Shown in pieces: positions 44,585 through 55,495 of a stretch of 64,000 nt of DNA. How positions within the stretch are numbered: the stretch's first letter is position 1; each line of letters opens with the position of its first letter. The DNA lies in contig OZ020251.1 in assembly GCA_963971285.1 (NCBI GenBank), positions 6,448,001 through 6,512,000 of the forward strand. Direction: 5' to 3'. Under the pieces are notes generated by a model, which had not been told where the DNA came from, ran no database searches, and saw only the letters and a list, made by a program, of their open reading frames with translations. Position numbers and translations under genes: made by a program. The stretch comes from Astropecten irregularis. Its lineage: Eukaryota; Echinodermata; Asteroidea; Paxillosida; Astropectinidae.

Positions 44585-45468
44585 GCGGAATTCCATTCTG
44601 AGCACCATCACATGCCTCTCAGGCTGATGCATTCAAGCCAGATTCATCATGCCTTGTCAGATCTTGTGTTAATTTCATGTAATGTAATCCTCAATACTGT
44701 TACCAATCTAATTTACATGAAAATCAACCTTCAATCCAGTTGATAAATGATTATTGTTGATGAGTGTTTTCAATGCTAGCTTTTTATGCTTTACCAACAA
44801 TATTATGTTAATTAATGCGGGGATTTGTTGTTGAGTTATGCGTAGGGTTTCACGGTAGCAAGGGACCACCGGAAACCAGATAGATGTTGCGTTTGATTTT
44901 GTGATTTTGCGTGGGTTTCGCGGTAACGTTGGTCGACCGGAAGCCAGAAAGATGATTTAACTTGATGGTGTTGCGTTGAAAATATGATTGCGTTATAGGT
45001 TTCGCGGGGTGCGGACGACCGGGAACCAGTGGGATGTTGTTGCGTTGAACTTGAACTTGTGATTGCGTAGGTTTCGCGGGATGCGGACGACCGGGAACCA
45101 GTGAGATGTTGTTGCGTTGAATTTGAACTTGTGATTGCGTAGGTTTCGCGGGGTGAGACGACCGGGAACCAGTGAGATGTTGTTGCGTTGAGCTCAGTGT
45201 GTTTAAGAAATAGGGCGATATTGATTACAGTTTCATACATGTTTCGCGGTATCATACGACCGGAGACAATTTTACAATGTTGATCATTATTGCTGCGTTT
45301 GTGTTTCTCGGACCAAGAGACCATACCGTCCGGGAAACATGGCCCACATGATTGTGGTGCCCTGATTTGAATGTGATTTAATAAACTGCTCAGACCACTC
45401 GTAACAAAGAATTTGTTGTAATACTGTGACCATTTCTTGATTGTTGTATTGTCGAATGTGGGAATAAT
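44585..45468. repeat. Direct repeat, copy 2 (884 bp)
   Basis: Same sequence as 43,294-44,102 with one extra subrepeat of about 75-80 bp (near 45,030-45,110) and a few small differences. The two copies are separated by 482 bp. They could be long terminal repeats of a very short element or an unequal-exchange duplication. Confidence 0.9.
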
Positions 45469-45509
45469 TAGTACATGTTTAGGTGTTGCATTAATGTTCT
45501 ATCATGGGG

Positions 45510-45805
45510 CTATTACCCAAAGTGGGGGCTATTGTGCCCTATTTGGCTGGGTCCTGTAACCCAGAGTGGGGGCTATTGTGCCCTATGTGACTGGGTCCTG
45601 TAACCCAGAGTGGGGGCTATTGTGCCCTATGTGACTGGGTCCTGTAACCTAGAGTGGGGGCTATTGTGCCCTATTTGACTGGGTCCTGTAACCCAGAGTG
45701 GAGGCTATTGTGCCCTATTTGGCTGGGTCCTGTAACCCAGAGTGGGGGCTATTGTGCCCTATTTGGCTGGGTCCTGTAACCCAGAGTGGGGGCATAACTG
45801 TGTGC
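45510..45805. repeat. 44-bp minisatellite
   Basis: Six to seven tandem units contain GGGTCCTGTAACCCAGAGTG and GGGGGCTATTGTGCCCTAT. Unit ends at 45,540, 45,584, 45,628 and 45,672 show a strict 44-bp period. It lies close to the right edge of the 6.4-kb insertion. Confidence 0.9.
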
Positions 45806-45922
45806 CCTAATATTTTATCTTGTTAATGTTATCTGGCCAGCTTGCCCATAACTTCCGGTATCTGGCAATTTGTTAATTGAAAATAAAAAAATGTCAAGCT
45901 GTGGCATTATGTCATAATGAAT

Positions 45923-46343
45923 TCAGTTTGTTTGTGTGTTCTCAATCTGAGTAGTCTGAGAATAATCTCGTTTTAATACTTGACCTCTTTGACCCGTTGG
46001 AAAATTTTTAAATTGACTTTGAAACGTTTTAATTGCTTTAATATATTCACGTCGAGTGTGATCAAGTTTGTTAGACAAATTTAACCTAATATTATTATCT
46101 TGAACACATTTTTTTAATTTTAAATAATCCCATCTTTTATACCCACTCGGGGTGGGTTGTATGCGTGTAATAGAATTTATATATTCACTTTTAGTATAAT
46201 CCGTTTCTGGATCTTCTATTGGAATGTTGGTTTCTTCAACAAAATGTTTTAAGTTATCTTTTTTTCCAATGGCTAAACCCCTTTGCAATAATTGGTTTTA
46301 CCGTCTGCTCCGTCGTTTGCCGATTCGTTGTTTGATCAGTCAT
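45923..46343 (-). pseudogene. Rightmost Polinton gene, small basic protein, one frameshift
   Basis: An ATG at 46,343 opens MTDQTTNRQTTEQTVKPIIA and is lost after about 29 codons at an A-run (plus-strand T-run about 46,257-46,264). The following frame (to 45,923) continues NLKHFVEETNIPIEDPETD, then SGYKRWDYLKLKKCVQDNN and SQFKNFPTGQRG. Combined length is about 140 residues. I do not recognise it. The end adjacent to the TIR and its basic character would suit a terminal or DNA-binding protein, but this is a guess. A homopolymer sequencing error could explain the frameshift. Confidence 0.5.
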
Positions 46344-46391
46344 TATCCTTTTATTATAATATAAAATAATATTATTTTTTCATTTTTTTTC

Positions 46392-46618
46392 ATTCCATTC
46401 CAGAGATAAAATTTTTATAAATTTGAGAAAGGATCGTGTTGTGTGAGATATTGGAATTGAGGTCAAAAGGTCAACAGAGGTCAAAAGGTCAACAGAGGTC
46501 AAAAGGGTTTAAGTCTGAATTTTAAAAATCTGACTGACTTGGAATAGAACATAACTGGAACCTGATTTGGATTTGATTTGGATTTGATTTGGAATAGAAC
46601 CTACAATATCACACTACT
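46392..46618 (-). repeat. Polinton right terminal inverted repeat
   Basis: Reverse complement of 23,186-23,412 with two substitutions: plus-strand T/A differences within the GACCTC repeats. It ends ...CACACTACT, followed by ACGTT. Confidence 0.95.
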
Positions 46619-46623
46619 ACGTT

Positions 46624-47076
46624 GAAAACACAACCATAGCCGTCGCACGTATCTAGCTATATAGCTGCAGTATGACCTTGATAATGAGACTTTTAAATCG
46701 TGGGTTGTGAAATTAATATGTGCATGTTTGTTTTTATCTTCTTTGTGCATAATAGGAATATTTTATAAGTCCGTCTTACTAACTGTAGCTATAGTGTAGA
46801 CCAACGTACATCAGGTACATGTTAACCTACACACTTGCTAAAAAATATATTGACATTTACCGTGGGTATTATTCATTTCCATGAACTATACTAATGCACG
46901 TACGTTAAACTAATAGATTAAGTTCCAGCTTAATACAAAGTGATTTATTAAATCATTCAACTTATGAAGTAATTGAACAAAAACCATAATTTGAAAATGC
47001 TGTCCAATGTAAGTACACCACTGCTGCCTTATTTGAAATTGTATACACCCTTTAATAAAATGGACTCGTCTTAACG
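46624..47076. other. Intergenic DNA right of the Polinton
   Basis: No gene, RNA or repeat recognised. AT-rich sequence between the Polinton target duplication and the 2.2-kb inverted-repeat element. Confidence 0.5.
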
Positions 47077-49266
47077 GCCGTTGTAGAGGTTATTTCTGTC
47101 CCCCCCTCAAAACGAGTCCGCGCGGAGACATTTACGCCGTTGTGGCCATTATACAGCTGTCCGCGGGGACACGTTCACATGGATGAATCTGTCCCCCTCA
47201 GATTATATCTGTCTCCCTCCAAAGGATAATTGTGTCCCCGGTTAGATTGGTCCCCCACCTCGTGATACGTAACCAGTCTACCACCCAGACTACGTTAGTG
47301 CATTTTACATTGTTTTAGGGCAGGGTGCGTAGAAGGATGAATTTTAATGCTCTTTTATATCACGTCAAAGATGATGAACTGTGGATTTCTATACGTGGTC
47401 GCGGATCGCGGATCGGCTGTGCGTGATTTGCCATAGTATATTGGGATAGTATAGTAATGTACATTGTTGTAATACATTGTAACTACGGACTACGCGCATT
47501 ATTCGCGCCCGGTTGAAATGCTGCAACATAGCTCCCAAGTCCACGATACTCGCGTAATCGGAGAGGGCTATTTTGTTGTTTCTGTATTTACTCTCGATCT
47601 CGTTTCAATGGCTAAACTGCTGATGATAGTGTTGGGAAATTACATGTGAGGCCATAAATAAATGTTGATTAGGCCTACCGTACTAGGCCTATTTTATTTT
47701 TCACTTAAGCCACAGGCCTGGAAATTAATTCTGAGCTTGGAATTAAAAAGAATTACATAACAGTGTTTGAATCATGTCACACGTCGTACACATTAGAATT
47801 ACTAGGAATCACAAAACTTACATTATTTTTGTTTAATGATTATAAACAACAGTCAATTACATGTAATTTACTAATTAATGCATAGGAAATATAAATCAGG
47901 GCCATGACTCTGCAATGATCCCCATTCTACTCACACATGAGGGCTAGTGCTGAATTTATGCTATATAGCCGAGCATGCAGAAAATCCTTAGTTACACTGA
48001 CTTCATCTATAGTCATACAACTGAAAATTCCTTGCTAATCCATGAAATAGGATTTACAGGATTAAGTTTAATTTTAATTCATTTTCATTTTTATATGAGT
48101 GTAAGCGTCAATTCTATGCTCAGGGTAATTCAGAAGAGCCATATGAAATTAGGCCCCGAGTGCATAAAAATGGTGACAAAAGTTAACTGGGAAAAGCACT
48201 GAACATCGTTTTAATTGGTCCAAGTCATAATGTTATGAATACTAATACTATATATCATGGCATGACTTGAATTTAATTTTTTTTAACATCATTAATAAAT
48301 TAAAACACTAAAGTAAAAAAGGCTGGAGGAGTAAGGAGTCATCATTTGGTTTTAGGATGTCGTCATCACGTGATAAATTATCTGAGGCTGTCGTCATCTT
48401 GATTTTAAGAAGTCAAAATCCCGTGATAAATGGTCTCATGATGTGCAACAAAAAGCACAGAAAATACGCAGTTTGTGCCCCCCATAAAAGGATACAAACA
48501 AAGGGCTCATCATAATTGCCACCGGAATAAAGTTGTTCTTTAAAAGTTCTTTTCATTCCCCTCCTGTTTCCTTCTTTGCTAGCGTTCCACTGACATTATG
48601 ATGATTTTGTATAAATAAATTGGTATTTTCTGACTGCTTAAACAGCTTAATACAAGCATGGAGGTAGAAATAGGGGCAGAGGAACACCCCTGTTCTTCTC
48701 AGTTGGAATGTAAGTTAGCTGTTTTCACTACTATAAATCATGTCAGTTCCGCTGGTTTCCTTTCTCCCCATATGCCATCCAAGCACCTTTTATGACAAAA
48801 CCATGTGGGCTTCGTGATTAAAACGAGTGCATGCGAGGATTTTGTTTATGTGCAATCACGTATCGTGTGTAAGAGTATGATGGGCCGATTGCTATTGTAC
48901 ACTGTACAGTGGTAAAGCGTATTATACGATACGTTATGGTTATACGGATACACGCTTTGAGACTAGACACGACTCAGTCGTTGCCATGACTTTTCCCACC
49001 TTCAGGTGCACCCACGTGAATTTTATTTCAATCAATGGTTAAAAAGCAGTCAAAATGCATATGTAATTATGGTTTAATTCATTTAATAGCACGGGAATAT
49101 CACATTATCCATGAACAACCAGGGGGGACACAAATTACATGGAGGGGGACATGTTAAATTCAGGGGGGGACATAATTAACACGGCGGGGGGGGGGGACAC
49201 TTTTAGCTGGCTGAATCTGTCCGGGGACACGTTTTGAGGGGGGACAGATATAACCTTTACACCGGC
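47077..49266. mobile_element. 2.2-kb non-autonomous element with about 45-bp TIRs
   Basis: Left end GCCGTTGTAGAGGTTATTTC then TGTCCCCCCCTCAAAACG; right end, on the opposite strand, GCCGGTGTAAAGGTTATATC then TGTCCCCCCTCAAAACG. The inner flanks repeat GGGGACA/TGTCCCC blocks in inverted order (about 47,100-47,250 and 49,120-49,250). The middle has no long frame. AAC on both sides might be a target duplication, but it is too short to trust. Confidence 0.65.
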
Positions 49267-49965
49267 AACACGTCACTTATTGAGAAATCACTCCAGCCAC
49301 ATTGTCAAGAATTGTTCAGTGTCCCCAAATGCCAGAATGTCCGACCGAGAGAATAAAGAAACTATTTACAATTCCTTCCACAAGCACAGACTTGCGAGGC
49401 GCATTTCCCTGGTCGTATATGCGCTATTCACGGTGGTCAGTCAGGTGAAAATTCACGACGTGCTTAAATTTGTTGCAATTGACTAACTCGATATGCGGTA
49501 CGTAGTATACAAAATGTAGTTTAAGGTTGCATAGGTGTAGGATATGGTGTATAGGTCTCGCCCCGACTTGGGTAACAAGATATGGGATGCTGACCCGGCA
49601 ATGCCTCCACCGAAGGCTAAGAACATTTGACATGACTAATTGGCTGTGGCCGCCGTATCGGACCGCTCTGAAATGAAATAACTGTGTCTGGTAGGCTGTG
49701 TGTAGGGGGAGTAACTATACATCTGCGAGCCCTTGGCAGCGATGAATCCTGGTTGAGGTGGTGACATTGGACTCCCCACTGTCGAGACCCGAGTCCAATC
49801 GAGCGGCGGTATTCCCCATTAAGGTAAGGGTTACTTTTAAGTCAATAAAAACAACGTACACCTACTTAAACATACGTTCACATGGTGTCATCTACATTAA
49901 GAGTAAGGTTAAATTTGTGGATGCACGGATAGATGGCCGAAGACAAGAATAACAGCCTACTATAT
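49267..49965. other. Intergenic DNA left of the satellite
   Basis: No gene recognised. The segment ends where the first diverged satellite monomers appear (about 49,970). Confidence 0.45.
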
Positions 49966-51502
49966 ATAAGCCTATTTTCTGCTCAAAATGTGACGTTGAC
50001 ATGTGTTTGTAAACCTGAAATAGGCCCCCTTAGTGTAGTATGTGATGATTTATACATCATGCTGCATCGTTCTTTGTATTATGAATATGGCTGCGAGCTG
50101 TCAAGTCGTACAATCTCATCACGATCTTTTCCTTCTACCTTCAGATTTCTAGGGCAAAATGAGCAAAAATCCAATTACACAAGTCTTTTTATTTTCAGTA
50201 TAGATCAGAAGTCATGTGTATTTAAACCTGAAATTCCAACACGTAGTGAAATATGAGATGATTTGCATATCATGCTGCATCGTTCTCTTACACGCGCTGT
50301 CAAATCCTATATTTTGAACACAATCTTTGCAATCTGCCTGCTAGTTTCTAGGGGGCAACCTGAGAAAAATTCCAATTACACTTGTCTTTTTATTTTCAGT
50401 GTAGATCATAGATCTGAATTTCTTAACCTGAAGTCGCCCAGCGTAGCGAAAGCTGTAATGATTTATATATCATGCTATTACGTTCGATCTACACTGTATG
50501 TGTATCATTATAATGGCAGCGCGCGGTCAAATCCTATATTTTGAATACGATCTTTGAAATCTGCCTGCTCATTTCTAGGGCAAACTCAGGAAAAACAAAA
50601 TTAAACGTGTCTTTTTATTTTCAGTCTAGATTATAGATCTGAATTTTTGAACCTGAAGTCGCCCTGCGTAGTGAAATTTGTAATGATTTATATATCATGC
50701 AAAGCCGTTCTACGCTGTATGTGTATCATATATGGCAGCGCGCTGTCTCAGGAAAAACAAAATTATACGTGTCTTTTTATTTTCAGTCTAGATCATAGAT
50801 CTGAATTTTTGAACCTAAAGTCGCCCTGCATAGCGAAATCTGTAGTGGTTTACATATCATGTTATGACGTTCTACACTGTACATGTATGTGTATTATATG
50901 TGGCAGCGCGTTGTCAAATCCTATATTTTGAACACGATCTTTGAAATCTGCCTGCTCATTTCTGTGGCAAACTCAGGAAAAACAAAATTACACGTGTTTT
51001 TTTATTTTCAGTGTAGATCATAGATCTGAATTTTTGAACCTGAAGTCGACCTGCGCAGCGAAATCTGTATTGATTTACATATCACGCAATTCCGGTTTAC
51101 ACTGTATGTGTATTATATATGGCAGCACGCAGTCTAATTCTATATATTGAATACGATCTTTGAAATCTGCCTACTCAATTCTGGGGCAAACTCAGGAAAA
51201 ACAAAATAACACGTGTCTTTTTATTTTCAGTATAGATCATAGATCTGATTTTTTGAACCTGAAGTTGCCCTGCTTAGCGAAATCTGTAATGATTTATATA
51301 TCATGTTATGACGTTCTGCACTGTATATGTATTATGTATATGGCAGCGCGCGGTCAAATCCTATATTTTGAACGCGTTCTATGAAATCTGCCTGCTCATT
51401 TTGGGGGCAACTCAGGAAAAACAAAATTACACTTGTCTTTTTATTTTCAGTGTAGATCGTAGATCTGAATTTTTGAAACTGAAGTCGCCCTGCGTAGCGA
51501 AA

Positions 51503-51780
51503 TCCTCCCCTAAAAAAAAACCTAACGCTCTTTAGCAATGAGCCCATGTAAAAACCATATTACGAAGACTGGAAACTTGACCATATGTCACTGACTATGC
51601 CAGACGACTGGCCCATGTCACGATTATAGGCAAGCCCGTAGAGCCTGCGTGGACAAAAATGAGTTGTGACATGAAATGGTCCTGGATTATGTTTGTCATA
51701 GTCAGTAAGATTCGGTCTAGTTCCCACCTTCGTGCATAGGTTTGTGCATGGGACCATTGTTAAAGCGCATGAGGATTTTT
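51503..51780. repeat. Non-monomer segment inside the satellite, copy 1
   Basis: After GCGAAATCCTCCCC the monomer is replaced by about 270 bp of unrelated sequence (ATGAGCCC..., GACTATGCCAGACGACTGGC, TGAGTTGTGACATGAAATGG). The same segment recurs at 52,149-52,400 at the same monomer position. Confidence 0.85.
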
Positions 51781-52148
51781 CAAATCCTATATTATAAACA
51801 CGATCTTTGACATCTGCCTGCTCATTTCTATGGCAAACTCAGGAAAAACAAAATTAAACGTGTCTTTTTATTTTCAGTCTAGATCATAGATCTGAATTTT
51901 TGAACCTGAAGTTGCCCTGCTTAGCGAAATCTGTAATGATTTATATATCATGTTATTACGTTCTACACTGTATGTGTATTATATATGGCACCGCGCGGTC
52001 AAATCCTATATTTTGAACATGTTCTTTGAAATCTGCCTGCTCATTTTGGGGGCAAACTCTGGAAAAACAAATTTGCACGTGTCTTTTTATTTTCAGTGTA
52101 GATCATAGATCTGAATTTTTGAAACTGAAGTCGCCCTGCGTAGCGAAA

Positions 52149-52400
52149 TCCTCCCCCTAAAAAATCCTAAAGCGCTTTAGCAATGAGCCCGTGTACAAAC
52201 CATATTACGAAGGCTGGGATCTTGACCATAATTCACTGACTATGCCAGACGACTGGCTCATGCCATGCTTATAGGCAAGCCCATAGAGCCTGCGTGGAAA
52301 AAAATGAGTTGTGACATGAAATGGTCCTGGATTATGTTTGTCATAGTCAGTTAGATGCGGTCTAGTTTCCACATTCGTGCATAAGTTTGTGATTCATTAT
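52149..52400. repeat. Non-monomer segment inside the satellite, copy 2
   Basis: Same sequence and junction as 51,503-51,780, shifted by about 645 bp (about three monomers' length), so the segment was copied together with its neighbouring monomers. Confidence 0.85.
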
Positions 52401-54190
52401 ATATGACAGCCCGCGGTCAAATCCTATATTTTGAACACGATCTTTGAAATCTGGCTGCTCATTTCTGGGCCAGACTGAGGAAAAACAACATTACACGTGT
52501 CTTTTTATTTTCAGTGTAGATCATAGATCTGAATTTTTGAACTTGAAGTCGCCCTGCATAGCGAAATCTGTAATGATTTATAAATCATGTTATGACGTTC
52601 TACACTGTATGTGTATTATTATATGGCAGCGCCCAGTCAAATCCAATATTTGAAAACGATCTTTGAAATCTGGCTGCTCATTTCTTGGGCAGACTGAGGA
52701 AAAACAAAATTACACGTGTCTTTTTATTTTCAGTGTAGATCATAGATCTGAATTTTTGAACCTGAAGTCGCCCTGCATAGCGAAATCTGTAATGATTTAT
52801 AAATCATGTTATGACGTTCTACACTGTATGTGTATTATTATATGGCAGCGCGCTGTCAACTCCAATATTTGAAACTATCTTTGAAATCTGGCTGCTCATT
52901 TCTGGGGCAGACTGAGGAAAAACAAAATTACACGTGTCTTTTTATTTTCAGTCTAGATCATAGATCTGAATTTCTGAACCTGAAGTCGCCCTGCATATCG
53001 AAATCTGTAATGATTTACATGTCATACCATACCGGTTTACACTGTATTTGTATGCCAGCACTCAGTCTAATTCTATATTTTGAAGACGATCTTCGGAATC
53101 TGGCTGCTCATTTCTGGGGCAAACTCAGGAAAAACAAAATAACACTTGTCTTTTTATTTTCAGTCTAGATCATAGATCTGAATTTTTGAACCTGAAGTCG
53201 CCCTGCATAGCGAAATCTGTAATGATTTATAAATCATGTTATGGCGTTCTACACTGTATGTGTATTATTATATGGCAGCGCGCTGTCAAATCCAATATTT
53301 GAAAACGATCTTTGAAATCTGGCTGCTCATTTCTGGGGCAGACTGAGGAAAAACAAAATTACACGTGTCTTTTTATTTTCAGTGTAGATCATAGATCTGA
53401 ATTTTTGAACCTGAAGTCGCCCTGCATAGCGAAATCTGTAATGATTTATAAATCATGTTATGACGTTCTACACTGTATGTGTATTATTATATGGCAGCGC
53501 GCTGTCAACTCCAATATTTGAAACTATCTTTGAAATCTGGCTGCTCATTTCTGGGGCAGACTGAGGAAAAACAAAATTACACGTGTCTTTTTATTTTCAG
53601 TGTAAATCATAGATCTGAATTTTTGAACCTGAAGTCGCCCTGCATAGCGAAATCTGTAATGATTTATAAATCATGTTATGACGTTCTACACTGTATGTGT
53701 ATTATTATATGGCAGCGCGCTGTCAAATCCAATATTTGAAAACGATCTTTGAAATCTGGATGCTCATTTCTGGGGCAGACTGAGGAAAATCAAAATTACA
53801 CATGTCTTTTTATTTTCAGTCTAGATCATAGATCTGAATTTATGAACCTGAAGTCGCCCTGCATAGCGAAATCTGGAATGATTTATATATCATGTTATGA
53901 CGTTCTACACTGCAGGCCTATGTGTATTATTATATGGCAGCGCGCGGTCAAATCCAATATTTGAAACTATCTTTGAAATCTGGCTGCTCATTTCTGGGGC
54001 AGACTGAGGAAAAACAAAATTACACGTGTCTTTTTATTTCATTCTAGATCATAGATCTAAATTTTTGAACCTGAAGTCGCCCTGCATAGCGAAATCTGTA
54101 ATGATTTATAAATCATGTTATTGCGTTCTACACTGTATGTGTATTATTATATGGCAGCGCGCTGTCAAATCCAATATTTGAAAACGATCT

Positions 54191-55495
54191 TTGAAATCTG
54201 GCTGCTCATTTCTGGGGCAGACTGAGGAAAAACAAATTAACATGTGTCTTTTTATTTTCAGTCTAGATCATAGATCTGAATTTTTGAGCCTGAAGTCGCC
54301 CTGCATAGCGAAATATGTAATGTTTAACATATCATACCATACCGGTTTACACTGTATGTGTATGCCAGCACTCAGTCTAATTCTATATTTTGAAGACGAT
54401 CTTTGGAATCTGGCTGGTCATTTCTTGGGCAAACTCAGGAAAAACAAAAATACACGTGTCTTTTTATTTTCAGTCTAGATCATAGATCTGAATTTTTGAA
54501 CCTGAAGTCGCCCTGCGTAGCGAAATCTGTAATGATTTATAAATCATGTTATGACGTTTTACACTGTTTGTGTATTATTATATCTCAGCGCGCTGTCAAC
54601 TCCAATATTTGAAACTATCTTTGAAATCTGGCTGCTCATTTCTGGGGCAGACTGAGGAAACACAAAATTGCACGTGTCTTTTTATTTTCAGTCTAGATCA
54701 TAGATCTGAATTTTTTTAACCTGAAGTCGCCCTGCATAGCGAAATCTGTAATGATTTATAAATCATGTTATGGCGTTCTACACTGTATGTGTATTATTAT
54801 ATGGCAGCGCGCTGTCAAATCCAATATTTGAAAACGATCTTTGAAATCTAGCTGCTCATTTCTGGGGCAGACTGAGGAAAAACAAAATTATACTTGTCTT
54901 TTTATTTTCAGTGTACATCATAGATCTGAATTTTTGAACCTGACGTCGCCCTGCATAGCGAAATCTGTAATGATTTATAAATCATGTTATGACGTTCTAC
55001 ACTGTATGTGTATTATTATATGGCAGCGCGCTGTCAAATCCAATATTTGAAAACTATCTTTGAAATCTGGATGCTCATTTCTGGGGCAGACTGAGGAAAA
55101 ACAAAATTACACATGTCTTTTTATTTTCTGTCTAGATCATAGATCTGAATTTTTGAACCTGAAGTCGCCCTGCGTAGCGAAATCTGTAATGATTTATAAA
55201 TCATGTTATGACGTTCTACACTGTATGTGTATTATTATATGGCAGCGCGCTGTCAAATCCAATATTTGAAACTATCTTTGAAATCTGGCTGCTCATTTCT
55301 GGGGCAGACTGAGGAAAAACAAAATTACACCTGTCTTTTTATTTCATTCTAGATCATAGATCTAAATTTTTGAACCTGAAGTCGCCCTGCATAGCGAAAT
55401 CTGTAATGATTTATAAATCATGTTATTGCGTTCTACACTGTATGTGTATTATTATATGGCAGCGCGCTGTCAAATCCAATATTTGAAAACGATCT
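54191..55495. repeat. Six-monomer satellite block preceding the higher-order repeat
   Basis: 1305 bp made of monomer types I call a-b-c-d-e-f. Type a is short (212 bp, with CTCAGTCTAATTCTATATTT), c has an extra TTT before AACCTG, d has GTGTACATCATAG and GACGTCGCC, e has ATTTTCTGTCTAG, and f has ATTTCATTCTAGATC. The same types recur in the larger repeat to the right. Confidence 0.8.

Larger units (their letters stand above)
39490..45910. mobile_element. About 6.4-kb foreign insertion in the Polinton, class unknown
   Basis: GC content and style change abruptly after the polymerase start and return to Polinton style just before the rightmost gene. No reverse transcriptase, transposase or tyrosine recombinase was recognised in the six frames. 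The interior has an 809/884-bp direct repeat pair and a 44-bp minisatellite near its right end. Near the left edge is a short palindrome (ACTGGCAG...CTGCCAGT). I could not define terminal repeats or a target duplication, so both limits are approximate. It may be a non-autonomous or decayed retroelement, or several nested insertions. Confidence 0.6.
23186..46618. mobile_element. Polinton/Maverick virus-like DNA transposon (23.4 kb, with nested insertions)
   Basis: Boundaries are set by 227-bp terminal inverted repeats beginning AGTAGTGTGATATTG. Both sides are flanked by ACGTT (23,181-23,185 and 46,619-46,623), close to the 6-bp target duplication usual for Polintons. The content matches the family: protein-primed polymerase B, rve integrase, FtsK/A32-type ATPase, jelly-roll capsid-like proteins and several small Polinton-type genes. 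The element is much more AT-rich than its surroundings. Removing the two foreign inserts (about 1.03 and 6.4 kb) leaves about 16 kb, normal for Polintons. Several core genes are broken, so this copy is probably not self-sufficient, though integrase and TIRs are intact. Confidence 0.95.

Noticed and set aside
43541..45324. Minus-strand frames of 146-174 codons in the 6.4-kb insert
   Set aside because: They are built from the 80-bp subrepeats, show no domain, and change with repeat number.
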